Translations under genes and position numbers: made by a program
Part shown: positions 41,293-49,464 of the stretch, one piece after another
Position numbering within the stretch: the stretch's first letter is position 1
How the letters are laid out: each line of letters starts with the position of its first letter
The notes under the pieces: model-generated
What the model was told of the DNA's origin: nothing
What the model saw: only the letters and a program-made list of their open reading frames with translations
The model's database searches: none
Source of the DNA: Dechloromonas sp. CZR5
GTDB taxonomy: Bacteria > Pseudomonadota > Gammaproteobacteria > Burkholderiales > Rhodocyclaceae
Direction of reading: 5' to 3'
DNA: 64,000 nucleotides
NCBI RefSeq assembly: GCF_008711155.1
Contig: NZ_VUYQ01000008.1
Location: forward strand, 1-64,000

Positions 41293-42285
41293 TCAATCCG
41301 TTCCCTGAAACTGGAATCGTCCTCTGTACGCAGAAGGCGTAAATCCCACTCGTTCACGAAAAAGTCGGGTGAATGAAGCCGTGTCGCTGTAACCAACATA
41401 GACAGCAATCTGTTCAGTGCTCAAATCACCGGCTTCCAACAACGCCCGGGCAGTATCGATGCGCAGGTGTTGCAAATAGGTTAGCGGTGACTGCCCCATT
41501 GTGCTGTTAAATCGCCTGATCAATGTACGGTCGCTAACCGCCAGCATTTGTGCGAGTTCGCTGATTCGTATTTGCTGCGCCATATGATCCTGAAGCCATT
41601 TTTGCGCACGATGAATCAAAGGATCGTTATGTGATTTGTCAGCGATCAATGGCTGAAGTGGTGTCTGTATCGTTTGTGTCAAATCGATCAGCATACTGCG
41701 CGCGCATTGCATAGCAATCGCTTTACCAACAAACCGATTGAGCAGCCGAACGGACTGCAACAAAAAAGTGGCATGTGCCCCACCACAGACCAGGCGTTCA
41801 TCTTCAGTGACGGCTGGGCGCATCTGCAGATCGACGCTTGGAAAGCGCTCTCGAAAATGCCGCTCCAGCCACCAAGTCGTTGTCGCAGTACGGTGATTCA
41901 ACAAGCCTGTCTCCGCCAGGAGGAATGTTCCAGTGCAGTTGGCACTTATCCATGCTCCAGCTTTCCATTGCTTGCTCAGCCAGTCACGCACTTCGACCTG
42001 CTCAGTTAGGAATCGTTGAAATTCGGCCCAACCACGATAGTGCAGGCTAGGCACGAACACGAGATCGTAGCGATCATCAGACGAGATCGGACGCATCGCC
42101 AGTTCCAATCCATTGCTTGCCCTTACCGATTGTCCACACGCTGATACAAAGTGCCACTCGAACAACCCCGTGGGCTGGGTGCCCTGTTTCCGCATGTGGG
42201 AATTAGCGACCTGAAGCATGTCGGCAAATCCCCCAATCACAGAGGCATAGGCATCGTTAAAACCAAGAATCGCGGCAGTCGGCAT
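41293..42285 (-). CDS. GlxA-type AraC-family regulator
   Basis: The 330-residue regulator has an N-terminal DJ-1/PfpI-like domain (residues 1-190; AAILGFNDAYASVIGGFADML, ISANCTGTFLLAETGLLNHRTATTTWW with a Cys in the nucleophile-elbow position) and a C-terminal AraC double helix-turn-helix (about 225-325; MGQSPLTYLQHLRIDTARALLE, VGYSDTASFTRLFRERVGFTPSAYR). It is divergent from the acyl-CoA dehydrogenase-quinone reductase pair, with a 140-bp gap, so it probably controls them. The effector is unknown. Confidence 0.9.
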   Translation of the reverse strand: MPTAAILGFNDAYASVIGGFADMLQVANSHMRKQGTQPTGLFEWHFVSACGQSVRASNGLELAMRPISSDDRYDLVFVPSLHYRGWAEFQRFLTEQVEVRDWLSKQWKAGAWISANCTGTFLLAETGLLNHRTATTTWWLERHFRERFPSVDLQMRPAVTEDERLVCGGAHATFLLQSVRLLNRFVGKAIAMQCARSMLIDLTQTIQTPLQPLIADKSHNDPLIHRAQKWLQDHMAQQIRISELAQMLAVSDRTLIRRFNSTMGQSPLTYLQHLRIDTARALLEAGDLSTEQIAVYVGYSDTASFTRLFRERVGFTPSAYRGRFQFQGTD

Positions 42286-42424
42286 AAATCACATCTTTCT
42301 AAAAACGCGGAAGCCAATTTGGCGTAAATCGCATATTACTTGTCGGTTCCGACTATTACACCTCCAGGTGGTTTTACCTACAGTACGAGTCACTCGAATA
42401 CATCAAATTTTCCAGGAGACACCT

Positions 42425-43672
42425 ATGAACAATCGTGCTGATGCGTCCGGAACAACCCTAGTAACTCGTTACCAAGACAGCCTGTATCACGATCTGATGA
42501 CACCAGAGGAAATTTTGGCTATTCGGCAGGAGGTCCGACGCTTTGCTGACGAGCACGTAGCTCCCGCTGCCTACGCAATCGGTCACACCGAAGAGGCCGT
42601 AGCCGCCTTTCCGCGCGACTTATTTGCCAAGATGGCCAAGGCAGGATTGTTCCGTATTCCCTTCGCCGCCAAAGTGGGTGGCCGTGGCTTGCAGTACCCG
42701 GCAACAGCAACGGCTGTGATGATCGAAGAGTTGGCCTATCACTCCAATTCGGTAGCCGCCATCGTGGACGTACACTGCATTCTCGCGGGCAATGCTCTGA
42801 AGCATGGCTCAGACTCAATCAAGCAACGCTACCTGACGCCGCTGCTAAGCGGCGAGATGATCGGCAGTTTCGCAACCACGGAACCCGACGCAAGCACCGA
42901 TCTGAGCGTCGAAGCGATGCGCACTGTCGCGACACGTACAAACGATGGCTACGTGGTCAACGGCCGCAAGCGCTACATCACCAATTCTCCGGTTGCCAAC
43001 TTTGTTGTCTTGCTTTGCATCGACGGTGAGCGCATGACCGAACTGGTTGTCGAACTCGATTGCCCAGGTGTGCGAGTTGGTGAGCCGGATAAAAAATTGG
43101 GCAATCATGGCCAACTAACCGCTGACATCTATTTCGACAACGTTAAGGTTCCATTTGAAAATGTTGTTGGCCAGCCCGGACAGGGACTGAAAATCGCCCT
43201 ACAGACGCTCACCTACGGCCGTGTGGGCATTGCGGCCAGTGGTGCTGGTATGGCTCAGGCTCTGTTTGATCACAGCGCGGAACGGCTGAAGACGCGGCGA
43301 GTTTTTGGCAAAGCTATTGCCCAATTCCAGCACTGGCAGTTCAAGATGGCCGAGCGGGCCACTGAAATCGAGAATGCACGCAACCTTTACCTGAAAGCAG
43401 CACTGCGTATGGATGAGGGACATGCATTCCCAGAGCCCGAGGCGGCAATGGCCAAATGGTACGGCACCAACCTCGCAGGCGAATTTGCCCGCGATGCCGT
43501 ACAGATATTCGGTGGCTATGGCTTCATGCGGGAACTTGCCGCAGATGGCTCGCATTATCGCGTCGAAGAAATCTATCGCGACTGCAAAATTGCCGAGATT
43601 TACGAAGGGGCCAATGAGATTCAGAAGCTAGTGATTGCTCGTGGCATTTTCGGCAAAGAAATCACCGGTTAA
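42425..43672 (+). CDS. Acyl-CoA dehydrogenase family protein
   Basis: A 415-residue FAD enzyme with the N-terminal helical domain, the middle beta-domain (SFATTEPDASTD, NGRKRYITNSPVANF) and the C-terminal helical domain (QIFGGYGFMRE). The catalytic glutamate is probably in AEIYEGANEIQKL (about residue 395). It oxidises a CoA thioester to an enoyl-CoA; the substrate is not deducible. GGAG precedes the ATG at 42425. It is followed after 38 bp by a flavodoxin-fold quinone reductase and is divergent from the AraC regulator. No acyl-CoA ligase or hydratase is nearby. Confidence 0.92.
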   Translation: MNNRADASGTTLVTRYQDSLYHDLMTPEEILAIRQEVRRFADEHVAPAAYAIGHTEEAVAAFPRDLFAKMAKAGLFRIPFAAKVGGRGLQYPATATAVMIEELAYHSNSVAAIVDVHCILAGNALKHGSDSIKQRYLTPLLSGEMIGSFATTEPDASTDLSVEAMRTVATRTNDGYVVNGRKRYITNSPVANFVVLLCIDGERMTELVVELDCPGVRVGEPDKKLGNHGQLTADIYFDNVKVPFENVVGQPGQGLKIALQTLTYGRVGIAASGAGMAQALFDHSAERLKTRRVFGKAIAQFQHWQFKMAERATEIENARNLYLKAALRMDEGHAFPEPEAAMAKWYGTNLAGEFARDAVQIFGGYGFMRELAADGSHYRVEEIYRDCKIAEIYEGANEIQKLVIARGIFGKEITG

Positions 43673-43710
43673 TCGACCAACCTAATACCTAGATCGGAAA
43701 GTTAAGCACC

Positions 43711-44415
43711 ATGAAAGTTCTCATCGTCCACGCTCATAATGAGCCACAGTCATTCAGCGCAGCAATGAAGGATCTCGCAGTCAAGGAGCTTGGCACACAG
43801 GGACACAGCGTTCAGGTATCTGACCTTTATGCGATGAACTGGAATCCCGTGGCAAGTGCCGCGGATTTCGGCGATAGGGCAAATCCGGACTATCTTATTT
43901 ATGCCCTGGAGCAACGCCACAACCACAAGCAGCAAACACTTGCCCCCGACATCCAGTCAGAATTGGACAAGCTGTTGTGGGCTGACATGGTGATCTTCAA
44001 TTTCCCGATCTACTGGTTCTCGATGCCCGCAATTCTCAAGGGCTGGTTTGACCGGGTATTCGTATCAGGTGCCGTGTATGGCGGGATGCGCTTTTACGAC
44101 CAGGGCGGGCTTGTTGGCAAGAAAGCCATGCTGAGCATCACGATTGGCGGAAAACCACACATGTTGATCGAAGGCGGTGTGCACGGCCCCCTGGAAGACA
44201 TGCTTCGACCGATTTTGCGGGGCACATTAGCGTATTCAGGCTTCAGTGTTTTACCGCCCTTCGTCGGCTACCACGTACCCTATATAGCCCCAGAGGAACG
44301 TACGGCCATTCTGGAGGAGTATCGCCAGCGCTTGAATGGATTGGATACCTTGCAACCGCTAGAGTTTGTATCTCTCGATCAGTTTGATAGTAAATTGCAT
44401 CCCAAAGTTAGGTAA
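43711..44415 (+). CDS. NAD(P)H:quinone oxidoreductase, flavodoxin fold
   Basis: A 234-residue protein of the NQO1/KefF/MdaB superfamily (Flavodoxin_2): MKVLIVHAHNEPQSFSAAM FMN/FAD-binding beginning, FNFPIYWFSMPAILKGWFDRVF central segment, and the SGFSVLPPFVGYHVPYI region. It would reduce quinones by two electrons, avoiding semiquinones, which fits an island that produces catechols. AAAGTTAAGCACC before the ATG is a weak ribosome-binding site. It is co-oriented with the acyl-CoA dehydrogenase. Confidence 0.88.
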   Translation: MKVLIVHAHNEPQSFSAAMKDLAVKELGTQGHSVQVSDLYAMNWNPVASAADFGDRANPDYLIYALEQRHNHKQQTLAPDIQSELDKLLWADMVIFNFPIYWFSMPAILKGWFDRVFVSGAVYGGMRFYDQGGLVGKKAMLSITIGGKPHMLIEGGVHGPLEDMLRPILRGTLAYSGFSVLPPFVGYHVPYIAPEERTAILEEYRQRLNGLDTLQPLEFVSLDQFDSKLHPKVR

Positions 44416-44655
44416 CCGGAGAAACAGCATAATAGCAATCAATCCCCTCCATATACGGTAGGAGCGGCATCCAAGCCAATGCACGAGGTTGAATGCCGCC
44501 AATTGAATTGTCGTTCGCGACGAGCCCTATGTCCGAAATCTGCCCAATACCAGCCATTTAGTTAACCTGCCCAAAACGCCCGCTTTGGCCGAACACCGGC
44601 AGTTGAAAGGCTTCGCTGCCCCAACCGCTCAAAGTCAAAAAAAGTAGATAAAACG
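44416..44655. other. Gene-poor junction between aromatic cargo and island backbone
   Basis: No gene seen. Contains words such as CGCCCGCTTTGGCCGAACACCG and TTGAAAGGCTTCGCTGCCC that resemble the degenerate repeat tracts on the left side of the cargo. Confidence 0.4.
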
Positions 44656-44686
44656 AAACCCGAAGCGCAAATGCGCCTCGGGTTTT
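44656..44686. terminator. Bidirectional rho-independent terminator
   Basis: AAACCCGA-GCGC-AAAT-GCGC-TCGGGTTT-type hairpin with T-runs available on both strands (TTTTATT to the right, CGTTTTAT to the left). It lies between the convergent quinone reductase gene and the RDF-like gene. Confidence 0.75.
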
Positions 44687-44746
44687 ATTACTTCGTTCTC
44701 TCAGTGGATAGCAGGGAAAATGATCGAACTGGCAATGCGCTGAGAC

Positions 44747-45655
44747 CTACCCTACATCGCGCCCCAGTCTCACTACCCGGTCCTCAAGCTTGTCCGCCAG
44801 ACTAGGCGCAGCCGATTTCTCCGAAGCAAAGCCAGGATCACCCTGCCCACCATCCCCCTCCGGATAAAATTCCTCTACGACAGAATCCCCCTCTTCTTCG
44901 CTTTCCTCGAATGCACCGTTAGAGAATCCCTGCCGAGCAGCCCCTTCTAAGGCAACCTGATCGAAACCAGCTTCCCGACGATCTGCTTCAAGTTGTTTCG
45001 ACTCAGTTAGCGCCTCCTCAACAGAAACACCGCTACGTACGGTGAGATCGACGTAATAGATCGGGGTGCCCATGCTCTGCCGAGTCGACTTCCCTCTCAG
45101 CCGCAATTCCAGCGGCAAGTAGGCCAACCGGTTGCCTGAGATCGCCTGGAAGTATGCCAGCCGTGCCGACAAAGTCCGGATGCTGTTGAACCCCGTGGTC
45201 CGGAACACAAAGCTTCCCAGCGGATCATCATCCCCAATCAGCACATTCAACCTGCCATACGGTTTGCAGGCAGCGTTCTGCGCCAGCGTACAACCTTCTG
45301 GAGAAGGACAAGGCAATGACTGAATCCCGGACTCCGTCCGCCGCTTGCAGCTCTCACCATTGCCAACACAAACTGGCCGACCAGTCCTGCGATCAAACAG
45401 AGCATATTCAGCCCGGAAGTTCAGATCGGGATCATTGAAGAGCAGCCTGATCGGAATTGCTCGAATCTTCCCGCCCTGTGCTTTCCGGAATCCCTCATCG
45501 AAGGGATGTGGCAACCAGCCTTCTGCGCCCTGAACCTGGCTGGTGATGGTGAATTGATCGTCCTTTTCCGGAAGACGCTTGCCGGCTTTCTCGACGACCT
45601 TCCCGATGGAAATCCGTCCGAGTACTGGCGGGGTGATGACCAAACCTTTAAGCAT
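44747..45655 (-). CDS. Gp3/recombination-directionality-factor-like protein
   Basis: The 302-residue product begins MLKGLVITPPVLGRISIGKV and contains a cysteine cluster (CVGNGESCKRR ... LPCPSPEGCTLAQNAACKPYG) and an acidic C-terminal tail (EESEEEGDSVVEEFYPEGDGG). It resembles proteins of integrative elements annotated as hydrolase/metal-binding or Gp3-like recombination directionality factor. If so, it could influence island excision, but this is inference. GAGAGGAAA precedes the ATG at 45655. A strong hairpin separates it from the DUF932 gene upstream. Confidence 0.7.
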   Translation of the reverse strand: MLKGLVITPPVLGRISIGKVVEKAGKRLPEKDDQFTITSQVQGAEGWLPHPFDEGFRKAQGGKIRAIPIRLLFNDPDLNFRAEYALFDRRTGRPVCVGNGESCKRRTESGIQSLPCPSPEGCTLAQNAACKPYGRLNVLIGDDDPLGSFVFRTTGFNSIRTLSARLAYFQAISGNRLAYLPLELRLRGKSTRQSMGTPIYYVDLTVRSGVSVEEALTESKQLEADRREAGFDQVALEGAARQGFSNGAFEESEEEGDSVVEEFYPEGDGGQGDPGFASEKSAAPSLADKLEDRVVRLGRDVG

Positions 45656-45676
45656 GGTGTTTCCTCTCAAATATAA

Positions 45677-45723
45677 AACTCCCTATCGGCGCCGGATGAC
45701 TATCCGGTTGCCGATAGGGAGTT
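45677..45723. repeat. Long inverted repeat between DUF932 and RDF-like genes
   Basis: AACTCCCTATCGGC (45677-45690) pairs perfectly with GCCGATAGGGAGTT (45710-45723), and the intervening segment carries its own small stem (CCGGAT/ATCCGG). It could act as an intercistronic terminator or an mRNA processing/stability element. Confidence 0.7.
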
Positions 45724-45763
45724 GGTGGGTTGAGTACTGCTACGTTGGTTTTTCGGGAATGAA

Positions 45764-46576
45764 TCAAGCAAGCACGAATCGCCGCGATCCTTGGCGCTGC
45801 ATGCCGTAGGTCGTGAGCAAATCCGGTTGATCGGCCAGCAGCCGCGCGGCATCCAGCACCACGCTGTCTTTGGCTTTCTTCCAGGTCACTTCGCCTGTCT
45901 CGAAAATGGCGCGTGAAGCTTCGCCCATGGCCTGTTGCAGGGCTTGCTTCAACTTCGCTTCCAGCTTCTCGGTTTCAGCCAAGGTCTGACGGACACTGAG
46001 CCAGTCGGCAAAGGTCGCTGACAGGTTACGGTCGGAGCTGAAGTCGACTGCGATTCCCTTGTCCTGCGGATAGAGACAACGCAATGCCAGCTCTGCTGAT
46101 TCCGAACCATCTGCCGGCGGTGGTGTACCGTCACAAGAAGTGGCGAGTAGCAAGTAACCTTGGACGATATCGTTCCCCTTGAGGGTGGAGGACTGACCGG
46201 TTTTTGCCAGTGCCCAGAACTTCTTCCCGCCTTTCAACACCCCGGCGGTTTCGAGCTCATAGCCTGCCACTTGCGTGAGGTCACGGTAGAACTCTAGAAC
46301 TTCACTGGGCTGGACGACCTGATAACGATTTGAGACGACAGACAGGGCATCCTGTGTATCGGACCGATAGAGCACTTTCTGATCGGCGAAGGTTTTGATC
46401 GTGCCGAGCGCTCCCGCGGATTCCGAAAAGAAACGGACAGGGGTTTCGAGAATCCGGAAGGACATGCCGGATTGCTCTGCCCAGACTTCAATCGGCTGCT
46501 GCGGCGTAAGTTCATTGCCGAGGCCATGCCAGGGAACATCACCCACGTACGCCATTTGTTGGACTTGGTGTGCCAT
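45764..46576 (-). CDS. DUF932 domain-containing protein
   Basis: The 270-residue product begins MAHQVQQMAYVGDVPWHGLGNEL, the standard start of the phage/plasmid-like DUF932 family, with further segments VLYRSDTQDALSVVSNRYQVVQP and KFWALAKTG. It ends GMQRQGSRRFVLA, perhaps slightly shorter than some relatives. These proteins are common in plasmids and integrative elements; function unknown. It lies in the minus-strand backbone block with the RDF-like gene and the zinc-ribbon gene. Confidence 0.85.
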   Translation of the reverse strand: MAHQVQQMAYVGDVPWHGLGNELTPQQPIEVWAEQSGMSFRILETPVRFFSESAGALGTIKTFADQKVLYRSDTQDALSVVSNRYQVVQPSEVLEFYRDLTQVAGYELETAGVLKGGKKFWALAKTGQSSTLKGNDIVQGYLLLATSCDGTPPPADGSESAELALRCLYPQDKGIAVDFSSDRNLSATFADWLSVRQTLAETEKLEAKLKQALQQAMGEASRAIFETGEVTWKKAKDSVVLDAARLLADQPDLLTTYGMQRQGSRRFVLA

Positions 46577-46612
46577 TTGAGGCTCCTGAAAATGAATGGT
46601 GAAGATGGCAGG

Positions 46613-46939
46613 TCAGCGGTCGCTGAACTCGTGGCCGCAATCGCCGCACTGCAGATTGCCGAGAACCTTCTCGTCGACGACATCGCCGACTTTGCCGCCG
46701 GCGATCGATCCGGCGGCGCCACCGAGCAGACCTCCGAGAATGGCACCAGCCAGACCACCAAGCAGCATGCCGGCCGGACCACCGACTGCACCTACTGCTG
46801 CGCCAGTTTGAGCACCCGACAAGGCACCACCGGCACCGGTTGCTGCACCACCGACGGCGCCGACAGCTGAGCCAATCCTTCTGGCGGTGTGCAGGCGATA
46901 GATGTTGATCGAATGGCAGAGGGGACATTTGTTGCGCAT
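46613..46939 (-). CDS. Zinc-ribbon / glycine-zipper membrane protein
   Basis: The 108-residue product has an N-terminal CPLC half zinc ribbon (C5, C8), a long glycine-zipper stretch (about 22-88: alternating GxxxG motifs such as GGLAGAILGGLLGG) likely to insert in or span a membrane, and a C-terminal CGDCG half ribbon (about 99-103). A split ribbon closing over a hydrophobic hairpin is an unusual arrangement. AGGAGAG precedes the ATG. Found in the integrative-element backbone; function unknown. Confidence 0.75.
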   Translation of the reverse strand: MRNKCPLCHSINIYRLHTARRIGSAVGAVGGAATGAGGALSGAQTGAAVGAVGGPAGMLLGGLAGAILGGLLGGAAGSIAGGKVGDVVDEKVLGNLQCGDCGHEFSDR

Positions 46940-46963
46940 GATTTTTTCTCTCCTAGAAATGAA

Positions 46964-46997
46964 AAGAGCCCGTTACCTGCGTAGGTAGCGGGCTCTT
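46964..46997. repeat. Inverted repeat upstream of the zinc-ribbon gene
   Basis: AAGAGCCCG-T-TACCT / AGGTA-G-CGGGCTCTT with a GCGT loop, 24 bp upstream of the zinc-ribbon gene start, so it would form a 5'-leader hairpin of that transcript. Similar in style to the inverted repeat at 45677-45723. Confidence 0.65.
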
Positions 46998-46999
46998 GA

Positions 47000-47350
47000 A
47001 TGGGTAGAAACTGGGAATTGAAGGCCAGGTTGGCCTAGTCTTCAGGTTTTATATATGTAACTGAATGGGGTTCAGATGCAGGCCATGATTCTTGGCACCG
47101 GCATTGATACGTACTTAGTAGGCTCGGAAATAAGTAGATCTGCGCGCTATCAGGGGAAACATCCAAAACTGTGGTGTTGAAATACTTCTGACAAGAACTT
47201 ATAAATCAACGCGTTAAGACAACCAAAGTTGGCAATCGGACCTGATTTAAAATTTGCGTGCTGGCAGTAAAATTTTACTAGCAGGCAAAGAAGCCTAAAG
47301 CCCAACGTATTTCGCGATACTGCGTCCTACAAATTCACGTAGGAGAAACG
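47000..47350. other. Intergenic region, no gene seen
   Basis: About 350 bp of lower-GC DNA between the divergent zinc-ribbon and AlpA genes. Probably holds both promoters; nothing specific was recognised beyond the hairpin at 46964-46997. Confidence 0.4.
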
Positions 47351-47352
47351 CG

Positions 47353-47580
47353 ATGCAGGAAAAGACCACCACCACCCCAAGGTTCCTGTCGTTAACGGAA
47401 TCTCGCCTTCGCTTGGGGGGTAAATCTCGCAGTTGGTTGTATGACGTAACCTCCCCGAAATCCAAAAGGCATGACCCCACTTTTCCTCGTCTGATCCGCT
47501 TTGGTCCAAGAAGCGTTGGCATTCTTGAAGAGGACCTGAATAACTGGATTCGAGCTCGTCACCAAGATAACAAAAAATGA
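47353..47580 (+). CDS. AlpA-family regulator (excisionase-like)
   Basis: A 75-residue MerR-like winged-helix protein: TPRFLSLTESRLRLGGKSRSWLYDV (helix-turn-helix) and FPRLIRFGPRSVGILEEDLNNWIRAR, the usual AlpA pattern of FPxPxxxG...W/D-x3-W. AlpA proteins activate integrase expression or act as excisionases in P4/CP4-57-like islands. It leads a plus-strand block with the DUF3987 remnants and YfjJ, a standard order in such islands. AGGAG lies upstream of the ATG. Confidence 0.85.
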   Translation: MQEKTTTTPRFLSLTESRLRLGGKSRSWLYDVTSPKSKRHDPTFPRLIRFGPRSVGILEEDLNNWIRARHQDNKK

Positions 47581-47761
47581 GGTCCCAGAAACCGGTGTGG
47601 CCCAAAAGGCCGCATTTACTTCCCAGAAACCGTAAAGGAGAAAACAACCGAGAATTTCCCGAGTAGCCAGATCAGATGTCGTTGCAAGGGCCCTGCAGCG
47701 CGATCTGAAAGCCAATCAAACCATACGAACTTTGGCGTATTAATCGCCAGAAAGGGTCATC

Positions 47762-48103
47762 ATGATTTACGAAATTCAACCGCATTCAAATTACGACATT
47801 CAACCATTTTCTCTTCCACCATTTCCGGTTGACGCGCTACCTCCTACGATTCGAGCTGCGGTCGAAGAGGCCATGCTCGCGGTAGAGGCTCCCGCTGCGC
47901 TTATTGCCAGTTCGGCACTCGCCGCTGCATCGCTTGCCACCCAAACCGAATTCAACGTCGAACGCGATGTTGGCCTGGATGGTCCGATCTCGCTGTACTT
48001 CATCACCATCGCAGAATCGGGAGAACGTAAGAGTGCTGTCGACCGGCTGTTTTTTAAAGCGGCCAGAGAGTTCGAAATCGCCCAAGAACTGGAGGCAGAA
48101 TGA
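47762..48103 (+). CDS. DUF3987 (YfjI-like) protein, N-terminal fragment
   Basis: The 113 residues match the beginning of DUF3987/YfjI proteins: FPVDALPPTIRAAVEEAMLAVEAPAAL, LATQTEFNVERD and the P-loop-like ITIAESGERKSAVDRLFFK. Intact relatives continue through a helical linker into the segment that here begins a new frame at 48100. The product stops at EFEIAQELEAE and overlaps the next ORF as ATGATG. The most likely explanation is an internal deletion of some tens of codons with a frame change, making this a gene remnant. Confidence 0.72.
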   Translation: MIYEIQPHSNYDIQPFSLPPFPVDALPPTIRAAVEEAMLAVEAPAALIASSALAAASLATQTEFNVERDVGLDGPISLYFITIAESGERKSAVDRLFFKAAREFEIAQELEAE

Positions 48104-49224
48104 TGGAACGCCTGCAACTCCTCTATTCCAACACCACTCCCGTCGGCTTTATCGAAGGGCTTAAAGAGTCGTCCCACTCGGCATGCCTGTGTGAGGCTGA
48201 GGGCTCACGCTTTTTCAAAAGCAAAATCATTGACGACCTTGGTTTGCTCAATCAGGCTTGGGGCGGTGATCCAATCGTTGTGAACCGCAAAGGCAAGCGA
48301 ATTGTGATCCCTTCTCCACGATGCACCCTCTCAATTCTCGTCCAAAGCATCGTTTTTGAGAAAACCATGAAGAATCGCGGCGACGAGTTTCAGGGAATTG
48401 GTTTTAATGCGCGCTGCCTTATCTCCTACCCTGAATCAACTCAGGGTTATCGATTACGCAAATATAGACCGCGCGATCTCCCCAACATTGGTCGCTTTAA
48501 CGCGCGCAGCTTGGAATTGTTCAATAAACAAGTTCCCCTCTTCAAGTCAAAGGCACACCTGCCGGAGCGAACCAAATTAACCTTCAGCACTCTTGCACAA
48601 GCCGAATGGGAGCACATTTACGAGTGGATTGAACGCGCCTGTCGTGCAGGCGGGATATTTTTTCGAAATCGTGACTACGCTTCAAAAATGGCGGAAAACA
48701 TTGCACGTATGGCAGCGGTTTTTCACGCATTCGAAGGGTGCGAAGGAACGCAAATCTCGCACGAACACCTTGTATCTGCGGCACGCATTGTTTCATGGTA
48801 TGCCAATGAATTTTTGCGTCTGTTCTCCCCTCCGAGCCCAGCCGAAATAATGATGAACAACGCTAGGACCCTGGATGCCTGGCTGATCGATTACCTTCGT
48901 GAGACAAATACATTTTACGTACCCAAAAGCTATTTGCTGACTTCAGGACCAAATCGGCTGAAGAAGGCGGACCTGCTGGAGCCCGCCCTTCAGAAGCTGA
49001 TCGATGCGAATAGGCTGAGCTATTTCCTCGGTTACCCCGGCTTGAATCTCGTGAACCCCACCCTTCAGGAGCTGATCGATGCGAATAGCCAGAGCAATTT
49101 CCTCGGGCAGCCCGGCTTGAACAACTCTCGTAGGAAAAAGGGCACCGTGATGCTCTTACTCCACGACAATTATTACGGCCAAATCGTCAGGGGCAACGCA
49201 CCTTTCAACTATAAACCGCTGTAG
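48100..49224 (+). CDS. DUF3987 (YfjI-like) protein, C-terminal fragment
   Basis: 374 residues corresponding to the remainder of a DUF3987 protein: LLYSNTTPVGFIEGLKESSH, FKSKIIDDLGLLNQAWGGDPI and RCTLSILVQSIVFEKTM match its central part. Near the C-terminus there is a tandem duplication (ALQKLIDANRLSYFLGYPGLN followed by TLQELIDANSQSNFLGQPGLN, period 69 bp at about 48988-49125). Translation could restart here by coupling (ATGATG). In intact form these proteins are thought to be helicase/primase-like replication factors of P4-type islands. Confidence 0.72.
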   Translation: MMERLQLLYSNTTPVGFIEGLKESSHSACLCEAEGSRFFKSKIIDDLGLLNQAWGGDPIVVNRKGKRIVIPSPRCTLSILVQSIVFEKTMKNRGDEFQGIGFNARCLISYPESTQGYRLRKYRPRDLPNIGRFNARSLELFNKQVPLFKSKAHLPERTKLTFSTLAQAEWEHIYEWIERACRAGGIFFRNRDYASKMAENIARMAAVFHAFEGCEGTQISHEHLVSAARIVSWYANEFLRLFSPPSPAEIMMNNARTLDAWLIDYLRETNTFYVPKSYLLTSGPNRLKKADLLEPALQKLIDANRLSYFLGYPGLNLVNPTLQELIDANSQSNFLGQPGLNNSRRKKGTVMLLLHDNYYGQIVRGNAPFNYKPL

Positions 49225-49237
49225 TTGCAGCAAAACT

Positions 49238-49272
49238 GCTGCGAATCCGCTAATTATTAGCGGATTCGCAGC
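49238..49272. repeat. Perfect 35-bp palindrome
   Basis: GCTGCGAATCCGCTAAT-T-ATTAGCGGATTCGCAGC: 17-bp arms with a single central base, 14 bp after the DUF3987 fragment stop. No T-run follows on either strand, so it may not be a simple terminator; a replication- or recombination-related site is possible. Confidence 0.7.
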
Positions 49273-49464
49273 CATTAAGCATGCACAGGACGTCACCAGC
49301 TAGTTTTTTCCGAGAGTGGACCAGCCTATCAATCTGACTGGGAATCCGGCATGCACTGAAAACAAAGGCACCGGGACGCCAGCACACCAAATTTCGGCAA
49401 TAGTAATATATAAATATTAATATAAACAAATAGTTAGAATAACTCCAGATAGCTCAGACTCTTC

